Shown here one piece after another: positions 44,899-54,218 of a stretch of DNA of 64,000 nucleotides. The position numbers were made by a program, and so were the translations under genes. The notes beneath the pieces were generated by a model, which was not told where the DNA came from, searched no databases, and was given only the letters and a program-made list of their open reading frames with translations. Position 1 is the first letter of the stretch, and every line of letters begins with the position of its first letter. Location: positions 62,001 through 126,000 of the forward strand of contig NZ_WFKM01000004.1 in assembly GCF_011007365.1 (NCBI RefSeq), read 5' to 3'. The DNA comes from Sphingobacterium sp. xlx-96. Lineage in GTDB: Bacteria > Bacteroidota > Bacteroidia > Sphingobacteriales > Sphingobacteriaceae.

Positions 44899-47115
44899 AT
44901 GGCAAAAATACCTATTTCTGTAGAAGATATTATCGAGAAATTTGGCCCTACACTTAATTTCCCAAATCCAGAAGGTATTCCTGGTAGAGATGAGCCCGAC
45001 AAAATCGTTGAGACCCATTGTTGCTTTTGTGGTATGCAGTGTGGTATTAAGCTTCTTGCCAAAAACAATAAGATCGTTGGTTTTGAGCCGTGGATGGAGT
45101 TCCCTTTCAATCAAGGGAGGTTATGCCCTAAGGGTGTACTAAGGTATATGCAAAATAATCATCCAGATCGTCTTCTCACTCCTCTCCTGAATAAGTCTGA
45201 TATAGGGTATATACCTATCTCATGGGATCAAGCGATGGATAAGACCGTATCAGAGATCAAGCGTATACAATCCCAATATGGAAATGACGCCTTTGCTATG
45301 CTATCTGGAGTATCATTAACCAATGAAAAATCCTATATGGTCGGCAAGTTTGCACGAACAGCATTAAAGACCAAAAATCTAGACTATAACGGACGTTTAT
45401 GCATGGTATCTGCAGGGGCAGGCAATAAAAAAGCATTTGGTCTAGACCGGACATCCAATAACTACTCGGATTTGGCACATGCCGAAGTCATCATTGTAAC
45501 AGGAGCTAATGTATCAGAAACATTCCCTACATTAACTTATTGGTTATGGCAGGCACGGGACAATGGAGCTAAGATCATCGTAGTAGATCCCCGGATGATT
45601 CCCTTAGCGCGGACGGCTGATATACATTTAGATATACGACCAGGGACAGATTCGGCGCTATTTAGTACTATTCTCAACTATATGGTACAACACGACATGT
45701 TGGATCACGATTTTATTGACAATTATACTTCTGGTTTTGCAGATACCATTGAAGCTGTAAAAGACTACACATTGGAATGGGCAGAAGAAATTACAGGTGC
45801 GAAAAAGGAAAAAATTGAAGCTGCTGCCAAACTCTGGGGTAAAGCATCAACATCATTTCTTCTACACGCTAGAGGAATTGAACACCATACCAAGGGAGTC
45901 GAAAATGTACTAAGCTGTATCAATATTGTATTAGCCTCTGGTAGAATCGGCAAGCCCTACTGTGGTTATGGCACCATCACGGGACAAGGTAACGGACAGG
46001 GAGGACGTGAGCATGGCCATAAGTGTGACCAACTCCCGGGCAACAGGGATATCGAAAATCCGGAACATCGCCAGTACATATCCAATATATGGGGTATTGA
46101 AGAAAAGGATCTACCCGGCAAGGGACTATCAGCCTATGAGATCATTGAAGCAATCCACCGAGGCGAAATTCGCGGATTAATATCCATCTGCTTTAACCCC
46201 TTGGTATCCTTACCAAATAATAATTATGTAAGAGAAGCACTAGAAAAGCTTGAATTTTATGTAGGAATAGATTTCTTTATGAGTGAGACTATGCGGCACT
46301 GCAATATTGTACTTCCAGGTTCGTTACATGAAGAAGAAGACGGTACAGTCACCACCGCCGAAGGTCGTGTGGTACGTGTTAGAAAGGCCATTGACCCACC
46401 GCAAAACGCAAGAACCGATTCAGACATTCTCAAAGAATTGGCTCGTCGTCTAGGACATGGTGATAAGTTTGACTATGCCGATAGCGAAGCCGTTTTTAAC
46501 GAGTTAAGAATAGCTTCCAAAGGTGGTACGGCAGATTATTTCGGAATTACATACGACAAGATCGAGAAAAATATGGGGATCTTTTGGCCTTGTCCTGATC
46601 TGGATCATCCGGGCACCCCACGGCTCTGGGAAGACCGCAAGTTTAAAACGGCCGACGGAAAGGCACATTTTAACCCGGTACAGTATCACCCCAGCAAAGA
46701 TCCCGTAGATGATCAATACCCGATCATATTAACTACAGGCCGGGTAGTATCCCAATATTTGAGTGGCACACAAACCCGGAGGATAGGTAAACTGGTACAA
46801 CAGTTTGCACAACCGCTATTGGAGATTCACCCCATCCTAGCAGCCAAATTCGGTATCAGCCAGCATGAAGAGGTAAAAGTTATTACAAAGCGAGGAGAAG
46901 CATACTTCCCTGCCAATATTGTCGAAACCATACGTGCAGACACTGTTTTTATTCCCTACCACTGGCCAGGAAAGAAGTCAGCTAACCAGCTTACGAGTGG
47001 ACATTTAGACCCTATTTCCAAAATACCGGAATTCAAAGTCAGTGCGTGCAATCTCATACCTACTGGCAAGTTAATCACGGTAGAGAAGGAGTCTTTAGAC
47101 TATAAAAGTAGCTAG
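44899..47115 (+). CDS. Molybdopterin nitrate reductase, catalytic subunit (NasA/NarB-like)
   Basis: This 738-aa enzyme reduces nitrate to nitrite at a bis-MGD molybdenum centre. The N-terminal [4Fe-4S] motif is C41-x2-C44-x3-C48-x27-C76. The Mo ligand is probably C168 in [32 protein letters not shown] is the assimilatory NasA/NarB-type signature, and the C-terminal MGD domain begins near [18 protein letters not shown]. There is no Tat signal, so it is cytoplasmic. It lacks the extra C-terminal [2Fe-2S] domain of some NasA. Its dedicated membrane, ferredoxin and Rieske partners are unusual for an assimilatory enzyme. Confidence 0.93.
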   Translation: MAKIPISVEDIIEKFGPTLNFPNPEGIPGRDEPDKIVETHCCFCGMQCGIKLLAKNNKIVGFEPWMEFPFNQGRLCPKGVLRYMQNNHPDRLLTPLLNKSDIGYIPISWDQAMDKTVSEIKRIQSQYGNDAFAMLSGVSLTNEKSYMVGKFARTALKTKNLDYNGRLCMVSAGAGNKKAFGLDRTSNNYSDLAHAEVIIVTGANVSETFPTLTYWLWQARDNGAKIIVVDPRMIPLARTADIHLDIRPGTDSALFSTILNYMVQHDMLDHDFIDNYTSGFADTIEAVKDYTLEWAEEITGAKKEKIEAAAKLWGKASTSFLLHARGIEHHTKGVENVLSCINIVLASGRIGKPYCGYGTITGQGNGQGGREHGHKCDQLPGNRDIENPEHRQYISNIWGIEEKDLPGKGLSAYEIIEAIHRGEIRGLISICFNPLVSLPNNNYVREALEKLEFYVGIDFFMSETMRHCNIVLPGSLHEEEDGTVTTAEGRVVRVRKAIDPPQNARTDSDILKELARRLGHGDKFDYADSEAVFNELRIASKGGTADYFGITYDKIEKNMGIFWPCPDLDHPGTPRLWEDRKFKTADGKAHFNPVQYHPSKDPVDDQYPIILTTGRVVSQYLSGTQTRRIGKLVQQFAQPLLEIHPILAAKFGISQHEEVKVITKRGEAYFPANIVETIRADTVFIPYHWPGKKSANQLTSGHLDPISKIPEFKVSACNLIPTGKLITVEKESLDYKSS

Positions 47116-47126
47116 CTCAATAAAAT

Positions 47127-47693
47127 ATGATTACATATTACAAATTACAAGAAGAGTTTTTCGTTGATATGCAACGCTGTATAGGATGCAAATCCTGCGA
47201 GGCGGCCTGTGCAGAGTGCGAGACCAATGGTGAAGAGCCTATGATACATGTCAACTATGTAGATCGAAGCCATACAATCCAAACCACAGTACAGGTCTGC
47301 ATGCATTGCGAGGATCCAGTATGTGCCAACGTTTGCCCCGCAGATGCTATCAGCAAAGATGAATTTGGAATTGTACATACAGCCAATACCTCACGTTGTA
47401 TCGGCTGTTCCAATTGTGTCATAGCATGTCCTTTTGGTGTACCAAAAAAAATGGAGCAATACGACCTGATGATGAAGTGCAATATGTGTTACGATAGGAC
47501 CAGCGTGGGAAAAAAACCAATGTGTGCTACGGTCTGCCCTAGTGGAGCACTTTTTTACGGGACCAAAGAAGAGATGGCTGCAATGCGCCCTAATTCATCA
47601 CCTGTCAATCGCTTTATCTTTGGTAAAGAAATCGTCAATACAAAAGTCAACATTATGATGCCTAAAGGAAAAGAAGAGTTAAAGGTCCTATAA
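47127..47693 (+). CDS. Four-cluster [4Fe-4S] ferredoxin subunit
   Basis: This 188-aa electron-transfer subunit has sixteen cluster Cys arranged as C18/21/24/28, C58/61/66/70, C91/94/97/101 and C118/121/133/137, the DmsB/NrfC-type pattern. An extra Cys (C31) is present. It has no export signal, so it is expected to dock on the cytoplasmic catalytic subunit and pass electrons from the membrane cytochrome. It lies 11 bp after the catalytic gene. Confidence 0.93.
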   Translation: MITYYKLQEEFFVDMQRCIGCKSCEAACAECETNGEEPMIHVNYVDRSHTIQTTVQVCMHCEDPVCANVCPADAISKDEFGIVHTANTSRCIGCSNCVIACPFGVPKKMEQYDLMMKCNMCYDRTSVGKKPMCATVCPSGALFYGTKEEMAAMRPNSSPVNRFIFGKEIVNTKVNIMMPKGKEELKVL

Positions 47694-47718
47694 ATTAAAA
47701 CAGAAAAGAAAGATCAAA

Positions 47719-48219
47719 ATGAGCACCGAAGATAAACATTGGAAAAAAGATTTCCCGATCAACAGATCCGAGGCCAATCAGGTTAGCCGTCGTGATTTCG
47801 CGAAATTATTGACCGTCGTATCAGGAGGTATGGTACTTGGCAACGCTGTGATTGCAGGTAATGCATTATTATCAGATAATGAAAAACCAATAAAAAAACA
47901 AAAGATATGTACTGTCAACAACATCCCGATTGGAGGGACTAAGTCTTTCGTTATGCAAAACAGTACAATTCCCTATATATTGATTCATACAGAAGAAGGT
48001 AAGTTTTATGCTTATGAACAGAAATGTACTCATCTTTCCTGTGCGGTCTATTACAAACCGGGTACGATGAAAATTGAATGTCCATGTCACAATGGATGGT
48101 TTGATGTTAAGACAGGAGACGTATTACAAGGACCTCCTCCAAGAGCTTTGAAAAAATTAGACGTTGTCCTTCAAGGAGAAGATATTTATGTACAATACCC
48201 GCAATCCGAAGATATATGA
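47719..48219 (+). CDS. Tat-anchored Rieske [2Fe-2S] protein
   Basis: This 166-aa protein has a Tat-like membrane anchor VSRRDFAKLLTVVSGGMVLG (22-41). The Rieske motifs are complete: C103-T-H105-L-S-C108 and C121-P-C123-H124. C103, H105, C121 and H124 bind the cluster, and C108-C123 form the disulfide of high-potential Rieske proteins. The anchor would place the cluster outside the cytoplasm, while catalytic and ferredoxin subunits have no export signal. It overlaps the next gene by 4 bp. Confidence 0.93.
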   Translation: MSTEDKHWKKDFPINRSEANQVSRRDFAKLLTVVSGGMVLGNAVIAGNALLSDNEKPIKKQKICTVNNIPIGGTKSFVMQNSTIPYILIHTEEGKFYAYEQKCTHLSCAVYYKPGTMKIECPCHNGWFDVKTGDVLQGPPPRALKKLDVVLQGEDIYVQYPQSEDI

Positions 48220-48455
48220 GCAATTTTAGAAGCGGACAAGAGCAATCCAATCCTCAGAAAAAAAGTATGATTATGTCAACACTTATAGTTGTGTTGCTAG
48301 CCAATTTACTGATACAGATATGGCTGTTATACACCGCATTAAATAACGCACTTGATGGACACCCAGAGGTAGCATACAGTACCTTCATTGCTTCTACGCT
48401 GCTATTTATTGCCGGTGTCTTATGGTTATATTTTCTTCCTAAAAAGGTAAAATAA
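48216..48455 (+). CDS. Small two-helix membrane protein of the nitrate reductase operon
   Basis: This 79-aa protein has two helices (about 18-40 and 54-73) and a polar Ser/Gln/Lys-rich N-terminus. It overlaps the Rieske gene by ATGA and is followed immediately by moaA. Its size and place suggest a small anchoring or assembly subunit of the nitrate reductase complex; DUF6755-like proteins of Bacteroidota look similar. The role is inferred from context only. Confidence 0.75.
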   Translation: MSNFRSGQEQSNPQKKSMIMSTLIVVLLANLLIQIWLLYTALNNALDGHPEVAYSTFIASTLLFIAGVLWLYFLPKKVK

Positions 48456-49433
48456 ATGCTAAAAGATCGCTTTGATAGACCACACGATTACCTGCGGATA
48501 TCCCTTACCGATAACTGCAACTTTCGCTGTACCTATTGCATACCTAATGAAAACATCTCTTTTCTGCGCCAGAAATTCCTAATGACGCCCGACGAAATTT
48601 TCGACATCTCGAAAACCTTCGTGGATCTGGGGGTAAAAAAAATACGGCTTACGGGAGGCGAACCTTTGATACGAAAGGATTTTGCAGAAATTATTTCAAA
48701 ATTATCCCTACTCCCCGTTCAGCTTGGCATTACAACCAACGGCCTTTTGATCAATCAATACATAGAAGACTTCATTCAGGCAGGGATGAACGTCGTGAAC
48801 ATAAGCATTGACTCTCTTCAAAAAGAAAAATTCAAAACCATTACCCAACGAGATTCTATGGGGAGAGTTTGGAATAATATTCTGCTTTGCGAAAAAAGAG
48901 GCCTGCATGTAAAGCTAAATGTAGTCGTCATCAATAAATTTAATAAAAATGAGGTTTTAGACTTCGTACATCTTACCAAAGACTTGCCGCTGCATGTGAG
49001 ATTCATAGAGTTTATGCCTTTTGAAAATAATAATTGGGACAAAGAGAAGGTAGTGAGCAATCACCTGATTTTGGAAAAAATACAAAATCATTTTGAACTT
49101 TTCAAGCTTCAGGATGGAAATCACGATACCGACAAGAAATTTGGAATCTTTGGACACAGCGGAACTATCAGCTTCATCTCTACGCTGTCCGATTCTTTTT
49201 GCGGAAACTGTAATCGGATCCGGATTACTGCGGATGGCAAAATTAAAAATTGCCTTTTTGGGAAAGATGAGTTCGATATTTTAGAAAATCTTCGTAAAGG
49301 GAACGATATTGTTCCCATTGTACAGCAAGCAATTCTAAAAAAGCACGCAAAACTGGGTGGTCAGTTTGAGGATTATCAGCATTTGAATCCCAATACGATG
49401 ACAAACCGAAGCATGATAAAAATAGGAGGCTAA
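48456..49433 (+). CDS. moaA: GTP 3',8-cyclase MoaA
   Basis: This 325-aa radical-SAM enzyme performs the first step of molybdenum-cofactor synthesis (GTP to 3',8-cyclo-GTP). The N-terminal SAM cluster is C21-x3-C25-x2-C28, the KIRLTGGEPLIRKDF motif follows, and the second [4Fe-4S] site is SFCGNCNRIRITADGKIKNC. The C-terminus ends in GG, which is needed for catalysis. It starts directly after the stop of the preceding gene, tying cofactor synthesis to nitrate reductase expression. Confidence 0.96.
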   Translation: MLKDRFDRPHDYLRISLTDNCNFRCTYCIPNENISFLRQKFLMTPDEIFDISKTFVDLGVKKIRLTGGEPLIRKDFAEIISKLSLLPVQLGITTNGLLINQYIEDFIQAGMNVVNISIDSLQKEKFKTITQRDSMGRVWNNILLCEKRGLHVKLNVVVINKFNKNEVLDFVHLTKDLPLHVRFIEFMPFENNNWDKEKVVSNHLILEKIQNHFELFKLQDGNHDTDKKFGIFGHSGTISFISTLSDSFCGNCNRIRITADGKIKNCLFGKDEFDILENLRKGNDIVPIVQQAILKKHAKLGGQFEDYQHLNPNTMTNRSMIKIGG

Positions 49434-49442
49434 CTGTAAACA

Positions 49443-49748
49443 ATGGCGCAACAAAAAAATTATACCATAAAAGTAAGGATCTGGATTGAAGAAGATAATG
49501 AGCCATTCTTGGGCTATGGCAAGGTGAAATTATTGGAAAACATTCAGAAGATTGGTTCTATAACAAATGCCGCCAAAGAAATGGGCATGTCTTACAGAAA
49601 AGCCTGGGAGCTGGTAAATGTATTAAAAGAAAGATCTGTAAAACCCCTAGTGCATAAAATAATCGGAGGCAGCAAATGTAGCGGCGCAGAGCTTACAAAT
49701 GAAGGAGAAGCAGCCGTCCAGCAGTTTTACTGCTGGAAAACCTCATAA
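49443..49748 (+). CDS. ModE-like winged-helix protein without molybdate-binding domain
   Basis: This 101-aa protein corresponds to the N-terminal DNA-binding domain of ModE: GYGKVKLLENIQKIGSITNAAKEMGMSYRKAWELVNVL, then KIIGGSKCSGAELTNEGEAAV. The C-terminal TOBE/MOP molybdate-sensing domains of E. coli ModE are absent. It may act with a separate sensor or as a constitutive regulator of the Moco operon. It lies 9 bp after moaA. Confidence 0.85.
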   Translation: MAQQKNYTIKVRIWIEEDNEPFLGYGKVKLLENIQKIGSITNAAKEMGMSYRKAWELVNVLKERSVKPLVHKIIGGSKCSGAELTNEGEAAVQQFYCWKTS

Positions 49749-49766
49749 AATCGAAACTAAATATAG

Positions 49767-50432
49767 ATGAAATTCATTTTAAACTTTAAAAAATTTGCCC
49801 CTCAGTATTCCTTACAGAGCATACTGTATTTATCCTCCTTGCAATGTTTCTATGTGCTGGCCCTAGCTCTTCTACTAAGCGGATGCAGTGAAAACAAGAC
49901 GAAAGATAACATCAACCACAAAACGGTACCCCATCAGCATATCGAAAAAAAAGAACGTGTTGCATGCAAAAATTGGGATGAAAAAGCCAAATATTTCTCC
50001 AAGAGTATTGAGGTGACAGGCGAAGTAGAAAACAAGCTGGTACTTACCGTCGATGATTTGAAGAAAATGAACCAAAATAACCTGAACAACGTGGACATCA
50101 TCTGCGAAAACGGTGCTAAGACAAGTGTACGCAAATCATATAAAGGGGTGCTTCTGAAAGATATTCTAAGTAAGGCAAAAATCATTCAGCATCATCATAG
50201 GGATCGAAACTTCTACATCGTAGCCCGAGCCAGTGACGATTATATGGCCACCTTTTCCTGGGCGGAATTATTCAACAATGTCAATGGTGAGAAAACATAC
50301 GTGATGTACGAAGAAAACGAAAAACCCATACAGGATGAGGGTGCCATGATCCTCATTTCCAAAAACGACCTTAAAACTGGTCCCAGACATGTAAGCTGGT
50401 TGAAATCCATAGAAGTATATCGGGTAAAATAA
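49767..50432 (+). CDS. Lipoprotein with molybdopterin-binding (sulfite-oxidase-like) fold
   Basis: This 221-aa protein has a lipobox at C40 (ALLLSGC) and a His-rich stretch (about 51-58). The mature domain resembles the Oxidored_molyb fold: VTGEVENKLVLTVDDLKKM, the Cys-bearing strand IICENGAKT (C113) and KSYKGVLLKDILSKA, then EKPIQDEGAMILISKND and GPRHVSWLKSIEV. In enzymes such as YedY, a Cys at this place binds Mo. It could be an exported Mo enzyme or a cofactor carrier. Confidence 0.75.
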   Translation: MKFILNFKKFAPQYSLQSILYLSSLQCFYVLALALLLSGCSENKTKDNINHKTVPHQHIEKKERVACKNWDEKAKYFSKSIEVTGEVENKLVLTVDDLKKMNQNNLNNVDIICENGAKTSVRKSYKGVLLKDILSKAKIIQHHHRDRNFYIVARASDDYMATFSWAELFNNVNGEKTYVMYEENEKPIQDEGAMILISKNDLKTGPRHVSWLKSIEVYRVK

Positions 50433-50444
50433 AATTTAAAAAAA

Positions 50445-51617
50445 ATGATATCGATACATACAGCATTCGAAATTCTAGATAAGAACATTTTCCCCTGTCC
50501 CGAAGAAATAGTTTCCCTTTACGAAAGCCTGAACCGGGTTGCCTCGGAAGATATTCGTTCGCCCATAGAAGTCCCGAGTTTCGATAACTCGGCGATGGAC
50601 GGCTACGCATTTCGGATACAAAACTTGGAAAAATTTCAGAAACTTAAAGTAAAAGATGAAGTTCAGGCGGGCGTCGCCTCGTTACCCGAACTAGAAGAAG
50701 GCACCGCCATTCGGATTTTAACGGGTGCTCCGATTCCGAAAAACGCAGATACCGTGGTCCCCCAAGAGGATGTAACCCTCCGAGATGGATTTTTATTCCT
50801 GAAAAAAGAAATCCAGCAAGGAGCCAACATTCGCAAAAAAGGAACACAGACCAAAAAAGGAAATTTGGCTTTAAAAAAACATACAAAAATAACGGCAGAG
50901 ATCATTGGCTTTCTTGCCACGCTGGGAATTCACGAGCTGCCTGTATTTTCCAAGCCCAAGGTAGGCATAATCGTTACTGGCAAGGAATTGGTTCCGCTGG
51001 GAAAAGAATTGAAATCTTACCAGATTTATGAAAGTAATTCCGTGTTTCTGCGGGCAGCATTACAAACCCTAGATATAGAAACCTCATTTTCCTTCTGGGC
51101 AGATGATGAAGCAGTTTCCTTAAAAATGATGGTAGCAGAACACGCCAAAAATGTAGATGTATTGCTCTTTACCGGTGGTATTTCCGTAGGCGATTATGAT
51201 TTTATAAAGCCAGTTTTGGAACAATTAGGGGTCAGGGAGTATTTTTATAAAATCAAGCAAAAACCCGGAAAGCCCTTTTACTTCGGGTTCTTGGATAAAA
51301 CCACTGTTTTTGCTCTTCCCGGAAATCCTGCTGCGGTGGCAACATGCTTTCATATCTACGTAAAGCCCTATCTTTCACTAATGATGGGCGTTGCAAAGAC
51401 CAAAAAGGAACAAGCCATCCTGCTAAACGAGTATCGGAAAAAAGCTGGACTTACCCATTTTGTAAAAGCTTTTGCAGAAAACAATAAGGTGGAAATCCTG
51501 CAAAATCAATCGTCCTATCAAATGGATTCTTTTTCCAAAGCAAATGCCCTTGCGGTGCTCAGAGAAGAACAGGATTATTTTCAAATCGGTGAAAATATTG
51601 AAATCATAAAACTTTAA
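50445..51617 (+). CDS. moeA: Molybdopterin molybdenumtransferase MoeA
   Basis: This 390-aa enzyme inserts molybdate into adenylylated molybdopterin. The N-terminal domain holds VPSFDNSAMDGYAFRI and GTAIRILTGAPIPKNADTVVPQEDV; the MoCF domain has VGIIVTGKELVPLG, FTGGISVGDYDFIKPVLEQLG and KQKPGKPFYFG, with FALPGNPAAVATCF. The C-terminal domain IV is present though short. It follows the Mo-binding lipoprotein gene and precedes the TauE/SafE gene by 6 bp. Confidence 0.95.
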   Translation: MISIHTAFEILDKNIFPCPEEIVSLYESLNRVASEDIRSPIEVPSFDNSAMDGYAFRIQNLEKFQKLKVKDEVQAGVASLPELEEGTAIRILTGAPIPKNADTVVPQEDVTLRDGFLFLKKEIQQGANIRKKGTQTKKGNLALKKHTKITAEIIGFLATLGIHELPVFSKPKVGIIVTGKELVPLGKELKSYQIYESNSVFLRAALQTLDIETSFSFWADDEAVSLKMMVAEHAKNVDVLLFTGGISVGDYDFIKPVLEQLGVREYFYKIKQKPGKPFYFGFLDKTTVFALPGNPAAVATCFHIYVKPYLSLMMGVAKTKKEQAILLNEYRKKAGLTHFVKAFAENNKVEILQNQSSYQMDSFSKANALAVLREEQDYFQIGENIEIIKL

Positions 51618-51623
51618 TCTAAG

Positions 51624-52349
51624 ATGGAACCTATTGTACTATACCTTCTTTTTGCCACGGTGGCCGCATTGTACGCCTCGGTAGGACATGGTGGCGCAAG
51701 TGGCTATATTGCGCTGATGGCTCTGTTTGCCTTTCCACAAAGCGAAATCAAAACCAATGCTTTATTTTTGAACCTCTTCGTTTCGCTTATCGCATTTTCC
51801 CAGTACTACAAAAAAAAATATTTTCCTTATAAATTGTTTTTTACGCTCGTTGCATGTTCTATCCCCATGGCGTTTTTAGGAGGCATGTGGACGCTTAATG
51901 ATAAAGTTTACAAAGTTATTTTAGGAATTATCCTGTTAATTCCTGTCGCAAAATTTCTAGGACTTATCCCCAACTATAATTTTAATGTAAAACAAAATAT
52001 TCCTTTAACCGTAGTTTTAGGAATTACCATAGGGTTACTTTCCGGATTATTGGGAATTGGCGGAGGCATTATTCTAAGTCCAATCTTAATTTTGCTCGGA
52101 TGGTGTGGCGTGAAGCAAACCAGTGCAGTAAGTGCCATATTTATTTTCGTTAATTCCTTATCAGGATTATTGGGGAAAAGTACGGATGGTCTGCATCTTT
52201 CGGGCAACATACTTCCCATCCTAATATTTACGATTATAGGAGGACTTATAGGAAGCTATTTAGGCTCCAAAAAATTCCGGGTGCAGTGGATTAAAAATAT
52301 TTTGGCCGTGGTATTGTTAATCGCTTGCTTCAAACTGTTTACGACATGA
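51624..52349 (+). CDS. TauE/SafE family permease
   Basis: This 241-aa membrane protein has about eight helices in two repeats. YASVGHGGASGYIALMALFAFP and LSGLLGIGGGIILSPILILLGW are the duplicated family motifs. TauE/SafE proteins export or import sulfur oxyanions and organic anions. Here it lies inside the Moco operon and its last bases overlap mobA (ATGA). No ModABC molybdate importer is visible, so molybdate or a sulfur by-product is a conceivable cargo; this is inference. Confidence 0.88.
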   Translation: MEPIVLYLLFATVAALYASVGHGGASGYIALMALFAFPQSEIKTNALFLNLFVSLIAFSQYYKKKYFPYKLFFTLVACSIPMAFLGGMWTLNDKVYKVILGIILLIPVAKFLGLIPNYNFNVKQNIPLTVVLGITIGLLSGLLGIGGGIILSPILILLGWCGVKQTSAVSAIFIFVNSLSGLLGKSTDGLHLSGNILPILIFTIIGGLIGSYLGSKKFRVQWIKNILAVVLLIACFKLFTT

Positions 52350-52930
52350 TTACCAAGATCTATATTTTGGCTGGAGGAAAAAGTTCCAGAATGGGGAAAG
52401 ACAAAGGCCTAAAAATGATTAATCAGATCCGTCTAATAGAATATCTTCTGCTGACTTTGCGAAAAATTCCTTCATTAGATATTGTTATCATCGCCCATAA
52501 TAAAGGTTATGAAGACTTTGGCGTCCCCATTATCGAAGATGTTTATAAAGACAAAGGTCCTTTGGGTGGAATTTTCACCGCTCTTTCCCATACAAAAGAA
52601 GACGCAATGATCATCAGTGTTGACACGCCGTTTATCTCCCAAGAAAACCTGATGAAACTTCTGAAAGATCAAAATAAACGGGAAGTTCTTTTTTTGGAGA
52701 ATAATGGAAAAAACTTTCCTTTGTGCGCCGTATATTCAATAGGTTTGAAAGAGAGAATAGAAAAGCGGATAAAAGACAACCAACTTAAGTTATTTGATTT
52801 TTTGGAAACTGTAGCTTTACAAGCTTTATCTATAGAAATGAATCCATTAGAAAGACTAAACCTCAACACCCCGGAAGATTTGTTTTCGGCAGAACAACTG
52901 TTACAAAATGAAAATTCAAACCTTTGGTAA
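52346..52930 (+). CDS. mobA: Molybdenum cofactor guanylyltransferase MobA
   Basis: This 194-aa enzyme adds GMP to Mo-molybdopterin, giving the MGD form required by the bacterial nitrate reductase. The nucleotide-binding motif is LAGGKSSRMGKDKG; the Mg-site context is IISVDTPFIS, preceded by DKGPLGGIFTAL. The start at ATG 52346 overlaps the stop of the TauE gene as ATGA; the frame itself opens 21 bp earlier. It overlaps the start of moaD by 23 bp. Confidence 0.93.
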   Translation: MITKIYILAGGKSSRMGKDKGLKMINQIRLIEYLLLTLRKIPSLDIVIIAHNKGYEDFGVPIIEDVYKDKGPLGGIFTALSHTKEDAMIISVDTPFISQENLMKLLKDQNKREVLFLENNGKNFPLCAVYSIGLKERIEKRIKDNQLKLFDFLETVALQALSIEMNPLERLNLNTPEDLFSAEQLLQNENSNLW

Positions 52931-53135
52931 AATTACGGAAATTATCGACAGGAATATTGAAATTCCATTTCCGCTCACATTATCCGAATTGAAGAAAATA
53001 TTGGAAGAAAATTTTCTGACACTCTCCACCATAAGCTATACGATTGCAATAGATGGCGAGTTGGCTAACGATGTAGAAACCCTTATAGAACAGCCCAAAA
53101 CCATAGCTCTTTTGCCCCCGTTTTCGGGAGGATAA
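52908..53135 (+). CDS. moaD: Molybdopterin synthase small subunit MoaD
   Basis: This 75-aa ubiquitin-like sulfur carrier ends in the required Gly-Gly (LLPPFSGG), which is adenylylated and thiocarboxylated before giving sulfur to MoaE. A ThiS-like role is excluded by context, since moaE and the activating enzyme follow. The start lies within the end of mobA. Confidence 0.92.
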   Translation: MKIQTFGKITEIIDRNIEIPFPLTLSELKKILEENFLTLSTISYTIAIDGELANDVETLIEQPKTIALLPPFSGG

Positions 53136-53147
53136 AATTAAGAAGAT

Positions 53148-54218
53148 ATGCAACGATATTCCAGACAAATAATTTTACCCGAATTTGGTGACACTGTTCA
53201 GCAAAAGCTATTGCAATCCAAAGTATTGGTAATAGGTGCAGGTGGCTTGGGAGTTCCCGTATTACAATATCTTTCTGCGGCAGGAGTTGGAGAGATAGGT
53301 GTGATGGATGGAGATATTTTAGAGCTTACCAATCTGCAGAGGCAAGTCTTGTACGATGAAACCGAAATTGGAAAAAACAAAGCCGTGGTAGCCGTAGAAA
53401 AATTAAAAAAATTCAACTCCGAAATTAAATTTAATGTTTTCAACTTTTTTCTGGATCAGGATCATGTTTTCGAACTTGTTGAAAAATATGATATCATTGT
53501 TGACTGTACAGATAATTTCGCTACCCGATATTTGGTGAATGATGTTTGCTATTGGCTGAATAAGTATTTGGTATTCACATCAATTTTTCAGTATGAAGCG
53601 CAGTTGTCGGTGTTTCATTACGGAGAAAATCCATTTAATTTAAGGGATATTTTTTCGGACATTCCAGATAAAACCTCTGTCCCCGACTGCAACGAAGCTG
53701 GCGTAGTGGGCGTTTTGGCAGGTATTGCAGGATGCTTTCAGGCCAATGAAGTTCTCAAAATAATTACCGGAATAGGCGATGTGATATCGGGGAAGTTACA
53801 GCTGTTCAATGCTAAAGACAATTCCAACATCCAAATAGGGCTTACAAAAAATAAGCAGGCATTTTTACCTACATCCAAACAAGATATTTTGGATAGAAAC
53901 TATGATTTTTCTTGTGAATCCTTTTTTTCCATACACAACATAAAAGAGCTAGAGCGAATTATGAATTTAGAAAAATCTTGCCTTATTGATGTGCGAGAAT
54001 TCGAAGAACTTCCCAAGGTTACCGCTTTTCCATGTCTGGAAATTCCCTTGGGTGGTTTAAAGCAAAATTTATCTGAACTCAACAACTTTGAACATTGGAT
54101 TTTCATTTGCCAAAGTGGCGTAAGAAGCAGAAAAGCGATTCAGATTTTAAATGAAAACCGCTCCAACACAACAAAAATATATCAAGTAGAAAACGGCTTT
54201 CAAATTTTTGAATCATGA
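53148..54218 (+). CDS. moeB: MoeB/ThiF-type adenylyltransferase with C-terminal rhodanese domain
   Basis: This 356-aa protein adenylylates the C-terminus of MoaD. The ATP-binding loop is VIGAGGLGVPVLQYLSAAG (28-46), then ELTNLQRQVLYDETEIGKNKA, DCTDNFATRYLVND and SVPDCNEAGVVGVLAG. The rhodanese domain (about 265-356) has the active loop FICQSGVRSRKA. The Cys pairs that bind zinc in E. coli MoeB are absent. The fusion resembles eukaryotic MOCS3 and may combine activation with sulfur transfer. It overlaps moaE by 4 bp. Confidence 0.92.
   Translation: MQRYSRQIILPEFGDTVQQKLLQSKVLVIGAGGLGVPVLQYLSAAGVGEIGVMDGDILELTNLQRQVLYDETEIGKNKAVVAVEKLKKFNSEIKFNVFNFFLDQDHVFELVEKYDIIVDCTDNFATRYLVNDVCYWLNKYLVFTSIFQYEAQLSVFHYGENPFNLRDIFSDIPDKTSVPDCNEAGVVGVLAGIAGCFQANEVLKIITGIGDVISGKLQLFNAKDNSNIQIGLTKNKQAFLPTSKQDILDRNYDFSCESFFSIHNIKELERIMNLEKSCLIDVREFEELPKVTAFPCLEIPLGGLKQNLSELNNFEHWIFICQSGVRSRKAIQILNENRSNTTKIYQVENGFQIFES

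Noticed and set aside
44860..45114. Minus-strand frames at the start of the nitrate reductase gene
   Set aside because: Shadows of the catalytic subunit; no independent support.
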